Below, piece after piece: positions 52,744-60,704 of a stretch of 64,000 nucleotides of DNA (position 1 is its first letter; each line of letters opens with the position of its first letter). The translations under genes and the position numbers were made by a program. This DNA comes from Alkalicoccus luteus (lineage in GTDB: Bacteria > Bacillota > Bacilli > Bacillales > Salisediminibacteriaceae): NCBI GenBank assembly GCA_052061695.1, contig JBPZEY010000003.1; one strand, written 5' to 3'. Under the pieces are notes generated by a model. That model saw nothing but the letters and a program-made list of their open reading frames with translations. It was not told where the DNA came from and ran no database searches.

Positions 52744-53631
52744 TTATTTCTTTTCTTTCCCTCTGCTGGAAGCCGTCATCCATACCCCCATCATCACAAT
52801 GAGTGCTCCTCCAATATGCGGAAGCCTGACACTTTCATCAAGCCAGGCTGCGGCTCCCGCCATCGTAAAGACGGGAAGCAAATTAAGAAAAACAGACGCT
52901 TTTGCTGCTCCCATTTCACCGACGGCTTTGTTAAACAGGATCAGCGCAACGATGGACGGGAAGATGCCGAGATATACAATTCCGGCTGTTTCGGGCAATC
53001 CAGGCTGCGGCAGGCCCAGCAGAAACCATTCTGCAGCTGTGAATGGAAGTAGAATGACGACAGAAAGACCGTTCATGACAAAAACCGCCGCAAATGCCGG
53101 AAAAAATCCCATATAGGTTTTGACAAGCAGAGAATAGGCAGACCAGCAAAGCACAGCTCCTATCATCAGTACATCTCCCGGATTCCATTCAATGCCTCTC
53201 CCCGTAAACAGCGCTCCCTCGGTGACGACAAACAGTGCACCGGCCCCGGATACAGCTGCTCCGGTCCACTGACGCCAGCCGAGCTTCTCACTTAAAAGCA
53301 TCGCAGCGAGTAGAATGGTAACTGCAGGTATAGCTGTTTCCAGCACAGCTACATTAGAGGCAGTTGTAAATTGCAGTGAAGCATATATGAATGTATTAAA
53401 GAACGTCACGCCTGTTATCGTCATCCAGATAAAAGGCCGTCGCTTTTCCAGAAATAGATCCCGATGCTTCCAAGCGGTGCGCCAGGCGAACGGCGCCAGC
53501 AGGATAAAGGCAAACAGGAGGCGCAGAAAGGCGATTGTAAATGGCGGCAGATCGTTAATTGCCTTGCCGGTGAGTATGTTGCCTGAATATATCAGCACAA
53601 CAAGCATCATGAGCAGTGATCCACGTAAAAT
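52744..53631 (-). CDS. EamA/DMT-family exporter (probable ATT start)
   Basis: This is a ten-helix drug/metabolite transporter of about 295 residues with two EamA repeats (about 10-140 and 150-285). TIAFLRLLFAFILLAP and the FLNLLPVFTMAGAAAWLDE segments are family-like. The first ATG in frame (53610) would cut helix 1 and is 30 bases from the ribosome site. A perfect AAAGGAGG overlaps the stop of the upstream reductase, and an ATT at 53631 lies nine bases from it; there is no ATG, GTG or TTG between. I therefore call an ATT start. It is coupled to the aldo/keto reductase. Confidence 0.8.
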   Translation of the reverse strand: MLRGSLLMMLVVLIYSGNILTGKAINDLPPFTIAFLRLLFAFILLAPFAWRTAWKHRDLFLEKRRPFIWMTITGVTFFNTFIYASLQFTTASNVAVLETAIPAVTILLAAMLLSEKLGWRQWTGAAVSGAGALFVVTEGALFTGRGIEWNPGDVLMIGAVLCWSAYSLLVKTYMGFFPAFAAVFVMNGLSVVILLPFTAAEWFLLGLPQPGLPETAGIVYLGIFPSIVALILFNKAVGEMGAAKASVFLNLLPVFTMAGAAAWLDESVRLPHIGGALIVMMGVWMTASSRGKEKK

Positions 53632-53646
53632 AACGGGCTGCCTCCT

Positions 53647-54564
53647 TTACGGCAGGTCGTTGCCTGCAGCTGTATAAAGTCCATACCATTCTTCGCGGGT
53701 CAGATCGACCTTTGAAGCAGCGGCGGCCTGACGGATCCGTTCCGGAGTCATCGATCCAACTACCGGCTGAATGGAAGCTGGTATACGCAGAAGCCAGGCT
53801 GCTGCTGCAGTTGTTTTCGATATCCCCTTTTCTTCAGCAAGCTCTCTCAGCTTTTTATTTAGTTCCGGAAAGTCATCATTGTCAATAAACGGTCCTTCGA
53901 TCATGCCGTGCTGAAACGGTGACCAGGCCTGAATGGTGATGTTTTCTTTTCTGCAGTATTCCAGCAGCATCCCATCCCGGTGAATCGCGCCATCCCGGTG
54001 CATGTTAACCTGCAGCCCGGCATCGATAATTGGTGTATGCATCAGGCTAAGCTGAACCTGATTAACGATCAGCGGCACGTCTACGTACTGTTTTAGCAGC
54101 TCCATTTGTCCGGGATGATGGTTGCTCACCCCGAAATAATTAACTTTCCCGCTTTTTTTCAACTCCGAAAATGCCGATGCCACCTCTTCCGGCTCCATCA
54201 GTGCATCAGGCCTGTGGAGGACAAGAATGTCCAGATGATCTGCTCCGAGCCGCTTCAGAATACTGTCAACGGAAGTCACGATATGTTCCTTGGAAAAATC
54301 GTAAAACCCGCTGCGGATCCCGCATTTTGACTGAAGAATCATCTTGTCACGATCGGCACCTTTTAAGTCAATGGCTTTTCCAAACACTTCCTCTGAAGCT
54401 CCCTTTCCGTAAATATCTGCATGATCGAAAAGCGTGACCCCTTCTTCCAGGCTTGTACGGATTACATTCTCTGCATCCTTCGGGCTCATGTCTGCCATCC
54501 GCATGCACCCCAGGGCTACTTCCCCTGCCTGCAAAGGACTGTTTCCGATATTTATGACTTTCAT
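53647..54564 (-). CDS. ycsN: Aldo/keto reductase (YcsN-like)
   Basis: This is a 305-residue NADPH-dependent TIM-barrel oxidoreductase. The catalytic tetrad is Asp and Tyr in FDHADIYGKG, Lys in MILQSKCGIR, and the histidine region LVLHRPDALMEP. The C-terminal NADP site is PVVGSMTPERIRQAA. It is first in a two-gene operon with an EamA exporter. The substrate is unknown. Confidence 0.9.
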   Translation of the reverse strand: MKVINIGNSPLQAGEVALGCMRMADMSPKDAENVIRTSLEEGVTLFDHADIYGKGASEEVFGKAIDLKGADRDKMILQSKCGIRSGFYDFSKEHIVTSVDSILKRLGADHLDILVLHRPDALMEPEEVASAFSELKKSGKVNYFGVSNHHPGQMELLKQYVDVPLIVNQVQLSLMHTPIIDAGLQVNMHRDGAIHRDGMLLEYCRKENITIQAWSPFQHGMIEGPFIDNDDFPELNKKLRELAEEKGISKTTAAAAWLLRIPASIQPVVGSMTPERIRQAAAASKVDLTREEWYGLYTAAGNDLP

Positions 54565-54854
54565 CCTACCACTCCTTGATTTCTTCTTATCTGAGACCTG
54601 TTTTATTGTAGCATAAGGCCGTTTCTGACAGTACAGAAACCGCTTACTTTGTTTTTACATAAAAAGGGATTAAAAAGAGTAAATAAACGATTGACTATTT
54701 TTAAATCTGAGTATTCAGGTTTATTTACCTACCCTCTTTATACGGTTTATATTTGGGTCAGGAAAAACGTGATGCGTCATGATTTTCTGTTGGCATCAGG
54801 CGGGTTCTCCGGTTCCCGCCGCCAGAAATATTTGTTTATGGAGGGTTGTACTGT
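54565..54854. other. Divergent promoter gap with a long-spaced inverted repeat
   Basis: No ORF is supported. Perfect 10-bp arms GTAAATAAAC (54679-54688) and GTTTATTTAC (54719-54728) are separated by 30 bp that include TTGACT (54691). This resembles a regulator site spanning a promoter for the plus-strand gene at 54855. Confidence 0.4.
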
Positions 54855-55163
54855 ATGGATGTTCGTATGAATACGCGTACGCGTCAATGGCTGCTGAAAC
54901 AGGGCGGTGTCGTAACGGTTGATCCGTTTGTATTTCCGGGATTGATTAAAAACAAACGGATTCTGATTGATCATGATATTTCCCACGCGGAGCCGGAGAA
55001 CAAAGAAGCTTATCACCAGTTTGATGTCGATGGAATTACGGTTTATCTCCACCGCAGCCTTACGATGAAGCACGCTGTCACCTTTTCTGTCGGAGGACGT
55101 GCACCGTTTGAGCAGATGCAGGTGAGCGGCGTACGCCGTCTTTTTACTGAAAATACGTGGTAG
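54855..55163 (+). CDS. Small soluble protein, unknown (102 aa)
   Basis: This 102-residue protein begins MDVRMNTRTRQWLLKQGG at an ATG nine bases after GGAGGG. It is predicted to be mainly beta (VVTVDPFVFPGLIKNKRILID, GITVYLHRSLTMKH, VTFSVGGRAPFEQMQVSGVRR). There are no cysteines and no membrane helix. The fold might recall small HesB-like proteins, but I cannot assign a family. It has its own terminator. Confidence 0.65.
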   Translation: MDVRMNTRTRQWLLKQGGVVTVDPFVFPGLIKNKRILIDHDISHAEPENKEAYHQFDVDGITVYLHRSLTMKHAVTFSVGGRAPFEQMQVSGVRRLFTENTW

Positions 55164-55182
55164 ACCTTTTCTACCGCTAAAA

Positions 55183-55222
55183 CAGAAGCCGCCCAGCCTC
55201 TCGGCCTGGACGGCTTCTTTTG
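55183..55222. terminator. Bidirectional terminator
   Basis: The stem AGAAGCCG-CCAG / CTGG-CGGCTTCT is followed by TTTT on the plus strand and by TTTT of AAAAC on the minus strand. It lies between convergent genes at 54855 and 55234. Confidence 0.88.
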
Positions 55223-55233
55223 TTTTACTTGCT

Positions 55234-56544
55234 TTAGAACAATGCCGTAAAGGCAAACCCTAATGCAACGGCACTAATAATCGCAACCAGTCCCGGAATC
55301 ATAAAGCTGTGGTTAAATACATAATTTCCGATTTTGGTTGTTCCGGTGCGGTCAAAGTTGATTGCGGCAATAAGCGGACCGTAGTTCGGAATAAAGAAAT
55401 AGCCATTTACTGCCGGGAACATGGCAATCAGAAACAGCGGGTTGATGCCTAATCCTACTGCAAGCGGCATCAGCGCGCTGACTGTAGCCGCCTGGCTGTT
55501 CAGGAATATCGACATGAAGAACAGAGCAAATGCAAAGATCCACGGGGCCGTTTCCACCATTCCCTGCACCGCTGGTTCAATTTGATCCATATTCGCCTGG
55601 AAGAACGTATCCCCCATCCAGGCAATCCCGAATATCGCAACGACAGCTACAACTCCTGCACGAAATACGCTTCCCTCTGCCAGTTTATTCACATTAACTT
55701 TCCCTGCCAGAATGATGATTGCAGCAACTGTCAGCATAATGATCTGAATCGTATACGGCATCGACAGCGGCTCCATTTCGCCGTCTACCGCAAAGGAAGG
55801 TCTAAGCTCCGGAATACTTCCAAGCAGAACGATCAGCATCGCAGCAGCCAGAAACAGCCAGACCGAAAGCTTTGATACGGTTGTTACCTCTGCGGTATTT
55901 TCTCTCACTGCGGCAGGACGCAACCCTTCTTTCACGCGCTTTTGATATTCCGGGTCGTCCTCCAGCTCAGCTCCCCGCTTCCGAATCACGAAAGCAGAAA
56001 TCATAATCGCTGTAAAGGTTGCCGGAATGGTTACGGCAAGAATTTGAAAGAGCGTAATGTCGAACGGCGCCAGCAGAGCTACTAAGGCAACGGTTGCAGC
56101 TGAAATCGGGCTGGCTGTGATCGCCTGCTGCGAAGCAATGACAGCGATGGACATCGGTCGCTCCGGCCGTACTTTCGATTCCTGTGCAACTTCAGAAATA
56201 ACAGGAAGCAGCGTGTAGGCGACGTGCCCGGTTCCAGCAAAAAAAGTGAAGAAATAGGTGACTACCGGAGCCATAAATGTGATGCGCTGCGGGTTTTTGC
56301 GCAGGATTTTCTCCGCAAGCCCGATCAGATAATCCATACCGCCAGAGGCCTGCAGGGCACCGGCCGCTGTGATAACCGCCACAATCATCAGCATGACATC
56401 AATCGGCGGCGACGTCGGCTCCAGACCGAAACCAAACGTCAAAATGGCAAGGCCGACCCCGCCCATGACGCCGAGGCCGATACCCCCGATTCGTGCTCCT
56501 ATTACGATAGCGGCCAGAACGACCGCGAACTGAATCCAAAACAT
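55234..56544 (-). CDS. Anaerobic C4-dicarboxylate transporter, DcuA/DcuB family
   Basis: This 436-residue membrane protein has about ten to twelve helices and moves fumarate, succinate, malate or aspartate by exchange. The N terminus FAVVLAAIVIGARIGGIGLG, TFFAGTGHVAYTLLPVI, SQQAITASPISAATV and PNYGPLIAAINFDRTGTTKIG are DcuA/B hallmarks. It is monocistronic. A fumarate-sensing two-component system is not in the window. Confidence 0.9.
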   Translation of the reverse strand: MFWIQFAVVLAAIVIGARIGGIGLGVMGGVGLAILTFGFGLEPTSPPIDVMLMIVAVITAAGALQASGGMDYLIGLAEKILRKNPQRITFMAPVVTYFFTFFAGTGHVAYTLLPVISEVAQESKVRPERPMSIAVIASQQAITASPISAATVALVALLAPFDITLFQILAVTIPATFTAIMISAFVIRKRGAELEDDPEYQKRVKEGLRPAAVRENTAEVTTVSKLSVWLFLAAAMLIVLLGSIPELRPSFAVDGEMEPLSMPYTIQIIMLTVAAIIILAGKVNVNKLAEGSVFRAGVVAVVAIFGIAWMGDTFFQANMDQIEPAVQGMVETAPWIFAFALFFMSIFLNSQAATVSALMPLAVGLGINPLFLIAMFPAVNGYFFIPNYGPLIAAINFDRTGTTKIGNYVFNHSFMIPGLVAIISAVALGFAFTALF

Positions 56545-56835
56545 AGTTCTGTTCCTCCTGATTCATTTATGCAGACGTCCAGTCTGTTTAACGCTCTTTA
56601 TCATAGCAGTACACTGCAGAGAAGACGAGTCAGCTGTAGCCGGCTTCTTTGCATTTTTGCCGACTCTGCTTTCTCAATACGCTCTGAGCTTTCTGCTCCT
56701 CCTATTTTAAAGAGTATTATCGCATATGCACATCAATCAGATCATGAAATCGATTACATCTGTTATTTGCTCCCAAATCTGTTTTTTTTGAATCAAATCA
56801 GGTTTGATGATCACCGAAAAGCGGAAATAAATAAG
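56545..56835. other. Gap between divergent dcu and uvrX genes
   Basis: No ORF is supported. It holds the dcu promoter region and an AT-rich stretch near 56700-56820, leading into the LexA-controlled promoter at 56836. Confidence 0.5.
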
Positions 56836-56877
56836 CGAACATGTGTTCTTGACCTGCTTTTTCGTTCAGAGTAAGAT
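56836..56877 (+). promoter_or_regulatory. LexA (DinR) box and SigA promoter of uvrX-yolD
   Basis: CGAACATGTGTTCT (56836-56849) matches 13 of 14 positions of the Bacillus SOS box CGAACRNRYGTTYC. It overlaps the -35 TTGACC (56849-56854), which is 17 bp from the -10 TAAGAT (56872-56877). LexA binding would block RNA polymerase, so the operon should be SOS-induced. Confidence 0.9.
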
Positions 56878-56909
56878 AAACATAGTGATTCCATCAGGAG
56901 GAGTGCCAC

Positions 56910-58136
56910 ATGAACCAGACTATTTTTCTTATCGATATGCAATCGTTTTTCGCCTCAGTGGAACAGCAGAAGTATGGACTTGCCCCCGGAACGCCGCTTG
57001 TCGTGTCAGGTGCTCCTTCGCGCCCATCCGGCGTTATTCTTGCTGCAAGTCCGGAAGCCAAGCAGGCTGGTATTACAAATGGAGAGCGCCTCCGTGACGC
57101 ACGGCTGAAGTGCCCGAACGTGCGCATTGTCCCCCCACATATGCAGGACTATCTCGACTGGTCCCTGCGAATCACCGATATTTTTGAAACGTTTACTGAT
57201 CAAGTGGAACCTTACAGTATTGACGAGCAGTTTATGGATGTATCCGGATCCATTCGCCTCTTCGGTTCGCCGGAGAAGACGGCTGCTGCCGTTCAGGAAG
57301 CTGTTTATCAGGAAACGGGAGTCTATGCACGTGTCGGGATCGGCGACAATAAAGTGCTTGCTAAGATGGCGTGTGATTTGTTTGCAAAGAAGAGCAGCAG
57401 CGGCCAGGCCCGGCTCACGTCAGACGATGTAGAATCCAGGCTCTGGCCTCTTCCGGTCGAAAAGCTGTTCCGGGCCGGCGCGAAAATGAGCCGCCACCTC
57501 CGAATGCGCGGTCTTCAGACCATTGGCGACTTTGCCGCACTGAAACCTGAAGAAGTCCGCTCAAGATGGGGCATTCACGGTCAGGTGCTGTGGATGAATG
57601 CACAGGGCGTTGATCATTCTCCGGTTACCACCGAGACCTTTTCCGGTCAGAAAGCGATCGGCAACGGCATGACACTGCCGGCTGAGTACGTTCGTCTGGA
57701 AGACATTGAACTCGTGCTGCTCGAGCTGTGCGATGAAGTCTGCAGCAGGGCCCGTCGGGAGTTGAAAGCAGGAATAACTGTTTCCTGCGGGGCTTCCGGT
57801 CCAGCCGGCGGCTTTCACCGCAGCATCTCCATGCAGGAACCTTCCAGCGCCGCTTCGGCCGTCTTCGCAGCTGCCGCTTCCCTGCTCCGCCGCTTCTGGT
57901 CCGGCTTTCCCGTCCGCCGGATTCATGTGTCTCTTTCCGGACTTTCGCCCGATGGCTGTATCCAGCTGAATCTATTTCGGGATCCCGGCAAACAGCTTGC
58001 TTCCCGGGAGCTCGGCTACATGACTGACCGGCTCCACGACCGGTTCGGCAAACATGCCGTCAGGCGGGCTTCCTCCAAGCTGCCTGCTTCCCAGTTTCAA
58101 GAGAGAGCGCAGCGAATTGGAGGTCACTTTAAATGA
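56910..58136 (+). CDS. uvrX: Y-family DNA polymerase, UvrX/YqjW type
   Basis: This 408-residue error-prone translesion polymerase has the catalytic acidic residues FLIDMQSFFASVEQ (N terminus) and YSIDEQFMDVSGS (palm), and GIGDNKVLAKMACDLFAKK in the fingers/palm. Helix-hairpin-helix sequence follows in the thumb, and a little-finger domain comes after residue 240. It is longer than DinB and matches the PolY2/UvrX class. AGGAGG precedes the ATG. It is controlled by the LexA box at 56836 and coupled to the YolD-like gene. Confidence 0.93.
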   Translation: MNQTIFLIDMQSFFASVEQQKYGLAPGTPLVVSGAPSRPSGVILAASPEAKQAGITNGERLRDARLKCPNVRIVPPHMQDYLDWSLRITDIFETFTDQVEPYSIDEQFMDVSGSIRLFGSPEKTAAAVQEAVYQETGVYARVGIGDNKVLAKMACDLFAKKSSSGQARLTSDDVESRLWPLPVEKLFRAGAKMSRHLRMRGLQTIGDFAALKPEEVRSRWGIHGQVLWMNAQGVDHSPVTTETFSGQKAIGNGMTLPAEYVRLEDIELVLLELCDEVCSRARRELKAGITVSCGASGPAGGFHRSISMQEPSSAASAVFAAAASLLRRFWSGFPVRRIHVSLSGLSPDGCIQLNLFRDPGKQLASRELGYMTDRLHDRFGKHAVRRASSKLPASQFQERAQRIGGHFK

Positions 58137-58453
58137 AAGATCGTTATTTAAAGCGAGGAAATTTAATGTGGGAAGGCAGCCGTATGATGCTGCACGAGCA
58201 TACGGCTGCCTTGAAAAAGCGGGCGGAACTGCAGAAACGCACACCGCCGCCCTCCCTCACCTCTGAAGACTGGGCCCTTTTCGGAGAACGGCTTCATACC
58301 GCTTCTTTTCAAGGGTTCGAAGTCGAGCTTCTTTTTTGGGAAGATGGCGCCGTCTACAGTGCAGTCGGTGTTCCCGTCCTTAGCGAAAAACGTATTTATA
58401 TAGAAGGAACCGAGTTAAAGCCGGAACAACTGATTCGGGTAACGTATGCATAA
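58133..58453 (+). CDS. yolD: YolD-like protein (YqjX type)
   Basis: This 106-residue partner is always found next to UvrX/YqjW polymerases. It has the N-terminal motif GNLMWEGSRMMLHEH and a small beta domain. It overlaps uvrX by 4 bp (ATGA), so it shares SOS control. A role in polymerase regulation is proposed but not proved; the family has weak structural similarity to UmuD-like functions only by context. Confidence 0.88.
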   Translation: MKDRYLKRGNLMWEGSRMMLHEHTAALKKRAELQKRTPPPSLTSEDWALFGERLHTASFQGFEVELLFWEDGAVYSAVGVPVLSEKRIYIEGTELKPEQLIRVTYA

Positions 58454-58519
58454 TACTTTGCAAATGCGAACGGCTGTGTCATGCTCACAGAGAACATTTC
58501 ACAAAAGGAGTTGACCTGC

Positions 58520-59482
58520 ATGATGCATCATACGATTCCTTTGAGTCAAAGTGTGCTGCGCGGCTCGTTCAGCCGGGACTACGATCCTGTTCTGACAGCT
58601 GCCTCAGAGGACATCATTACATTTCAAACACCAGATATCGAATGGGGATACAGCCCTGAACCGGGAAAAGCAGTACGAACGCTTCGACCGGCTGCAGAAG
58701 AAGCCGATCCAAAGCATCCGGTTATCGGTCCGATCGAGATTCAAGGAGCATCCCCCGGCATGACGGTCGAAGTACGTATCCAAAAGCTTGAAACCGGCTG
58801 GTATGGACGGAGCTGGGGTGGCGGAGCCGGCACTTGGCAGAGCGAGGCCATGCAGCTGACGGGTGATCGGACGGCGATCGACTGGCGTCTTGACCGAGAG
58901 ACCTCAACGGCTACTGCTGACATAGGAGACGTCTCCTACACGGTTCCGATGCAGCCTTTTCTTGGATTGATTGCCCTGCAGCCGCGAGGAAGAGACGTCT
59001 ATCCGACCCCTCCTCCTTACTATACCGGCGGAAACATTGACTGCCGGGAGCTGACAGCAGGCAGCAGCCTTTTTCTCCCCGTAGAAACGGAGGGAGCAAT
59101 GCTATACGCTGGCGACGGCCATGCAGCCCAGGGTGATGGAGAAGTAAGCGGTACAGCAATCGAGTGTCCGATGGATAAAGCAAGCATTCAAATCATCCTG
59201 CATCCGGACATGACGCTCACCCAGCCCTACGCAAAAACTCCTGCCGGACTCGTTACCTTTGGTTTTGATACGGATCTGAACATTGCATGCGCCAATGCGC
59301 TGCGGGACATGAACCGGCGGATGGCTGCTGCATTTCAAATCACAGAAGAGCAGGCCGCCGCACTTGCCGGCGCTGTCGTAGATCTCCGCATCACCCAGGT
59401 CGTTAATGGTGTAAAAGGCGTGCATGCGGTTCTTCCTGAAGATCGGCTGCACGTTGCCGGACTCGCGAGCGACTCCAGCTGA
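58520..59482 (+). CDS. Acetamidase/formamidase family protein
   Basis: This is a 320-residue amidohydrolase of the FmdA/AmdA family that releases ammonia from formamide or acetamide. GPIEIQGASPGMTVEVRI, PFLGLIALQPRG, GGNIDCREL and the HAAQGDGEVSGTAIECPM motif are typical. ATG at 58520 with AAAGGAG nine bases upstream is preferred; the frame begins at 58481 without a ribosome site. It is a single gene with its own terminator. Confidence 0.87.
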   Translation: MMHHTIPLSQSVLRGSFSRDYDPVLTAASEDIITFQTPDIEWGYSPEPGKAVRTLRPAAEEADPKHPVIGPIEIQGASPGMTVEVRIQKLETGWYGRSWGGGAGTWQSEAMQLTGDRTAIDWRLDRETSTATADIGDVSYTVPMQPFLGLIALQPRGRDVYPTPPPYYTGGNIDCRELTAGSSLFLPVETEGAMLYAGDGHAAQGDGEVSGTAIECPMDKASIQIILHPDMTLTQPYAKTPAGLVTFGFDTDLNIACANALRDMNRRMAAAFQITEEQAAALAGAVVDLRITQVVNGVKGVHAVLPEDRLHVAGLASDSS

Positions 59483-59496
59483 AAATCAACGTATTA

Positions 59497-59540
59497 AAAA
59501 AACGCTTCCGAAGCCTGCTGGCTTTGCGGAAGCGTTTTTT
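59497..59540. terminator. Bidirectional terminator
   Basis: The stem AAAACGCTTCCG / CGGAAGCGTTTT with T and A runs lies between the convergent acetamidase gene and the small membrane protein gene. Confidence 0.9.
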
Positions 59541-59554
59541 CGTATCGATGATGC

Positions 59555-59716
59555 TCAGGCTCCAGGTTTACGGGTCCGGTTTGAAAACCTGGCTACCGTA
59601 TAATAAGCCCGGTCATACAATTTCGCTTTAACGCGGCGACGACGGCGTTCAAAGGATATCCATCCGCCGATGGCGGCAGCTGCAGCCGCAGCTGCCAGTA
59701 AAATCAACATCCACAT
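59555..59716 (-). CDS. Small membrane protein (53 aa) next to ParA-like gene
   Basis: The 53-residue product starts MWMLILLAAAAAAAAIGGWI, one alanine-rich transmembrane helix. A very basic tail (FERRRRRVKAKLYDRAYY) and a Ser/Thr-rich C terminus follow. AAGGAG lies six bases before the ATG. It follows the ParA-like gene by 10 bp and is probably co-transcribed with it. The positive-inside rule puts its tail in the cytoplasm, where it could bind the ATPase-like protein (inference). Confidence 0.7.
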   Translation of the reverse strand: MWMLILLAAAAAAAAIGGWISFERRRRRVKAKLYDRAYYTVARFSNRTRKPGA

Positions 59717-59726
59717 AGCAGACTCC

Positions 59727-60434
59727 TTATTTAATACGACGATCTCCTGCATCCAGCTGCAGGAACGAAGTCAGTTTTTCCCATCCGCGTCCGTAAGGGG
59801 ACAGGGGACGAAGCGTTCGGTATGGCCGGTTTGTGCCATCTTTTAGATTACGGGCTGCGTGCCGGAAGCGCTGAGCCGTATCTTGGTCCGGGTAAAGCGC
59901 AACAGGAAATCGTGAGGCAGAGGAATCCATATTTGTAATCCAGCCGATCACATTATCCGTTAATGTATAGGACAGGCAGGCTGCCATCGTTCTGTCTTTC
60001 TCAGGGTCGTACCGATTCAGCATGACAGCGGGCGAAACACCGATGGACTCCAGCTTTCCTACAACACCGTCTGCACAAGGGATGGAGCTTTCCTCCATCG
60101 TAGTCACCAGAACCGTTTGAGAGCTAAGATTTCCCCAGATCTCATAAGCCGCGTGCGGGACATCTGCAATGATCCATTCGAACGTTCCATTTTCCGCTTC
60201 ATCCTTCAGCCTCGGCAGCTCTTCTGAGCGGGCCTGCATGATTTTCAGCAGCGGAGTATACGGAACGCTTCCATCTGCAGTGCCTGCCGCACCAATCAGG
60301 CAATCAGCCTTTTCCGAACAGTCAATTAACAGTACGCGCCTGCCGCTTAATGCGAGCGATACAGCGAGGTTAACCGCAGTCGTCGTTGCACCTGATCCTG
60401 ACTCACCACTGGTAACACTGACAAATGGAATCAT
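59727..60434 (-). CDS. ParA/MinD-like protein with degenerate Walker A
   Basis: This 235-residue protein of the SIMIBI P-loop class has a Walker A region SGESGSGATTT. Both lysines of the ParA KGGxGKT motif are absent (Glu and Ala instead). Walker A' VLLIDCSEKAD and the Walker B-like WIIADVPHAAYE are near normal, and MLNRYDPEKDR and VALYPDQDTAQRFR follow the MinD-like pattern. It may bind nucleotide weakly or not at all. AAGGAGG precedes the ATG. It forms an operon with the 53-residue membrane protein. The role is unknown. Confidence 0.78.
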   Translation of the reverse strand: MIPFVSVTSGESGSGATTTAVNLAVSLALSGRRVLLIDCSEKADCLIGAAGTADGSVPYTPLLKIMQARSEELPRLKDEAENGTFEWIIADVPHAAYEIWGNLSSQTVLVTTMEESSIPCADGVVGKLESIGVSPAVMLNRYDPEKDRTMAACLSYTLTDNVIGWITNMDSSASRFPVALYPDQDTAQRFRHAARNLKDGTNRPYRTLRPLSPYGRGWEKLTSFLQLDAGDRRIK

Positions 60435-60530
60435 TGCATAACGCCTCCTTATAAAAATGAATACCTTTCACGGACGGTTCTCCTCTGCTACAATAAAAAG
60501 CATCATGCTTGATTGAGGAGGTCCTTCATT

Positions 60531-60704
60531 ATGACGTCACGCTATCATTGCTGCGCTACGTGCCAGCATTTTTCTGCAGCGAAAACAGCAGACGGGATGA
60601 CGTACACGTGTGTACGCCTTGGATATGTAACAAAACCGTCCTATCAGTTTTCATGCTGGGAGCCGCGCAGTGATATACGGACAAAAATGAAGAAAGAAAA
60701 GTGA
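60531..60704 (+). CDS. Small cysteine-rich protein, probable metal binder (57 aa)
   Basis: This 57-residue protein begins MTSRYHCCATCQHFSAAK at an ATG with GAGGAGG nine bases upstream. Cysteines in CCATCQHF, YTCVRLGY and FSCWEPR form a C-x2-C...C...C pattern that could bind zinc or iron. The tail is basic (KMKKEK). It is divergent from the ParA-like gene, with a shared promoter region. The family is not recognised. Confidence 0.7.
   Translation: MTSRYHCCATCQHFSAAKTADGMTYTCVRLGYVTKPSYQFSCWEPRSDIRTKMKKEK

Noticed and set aside
56224..56874. 216-codon plus-strand open frame opposite the dicarboxylate transporter
   Set aside because: It is antisense to a clear membrane transporter gene, has no ribosome site, and its residue composition (many His, Arg, Gln) is typical of a shadow frame.
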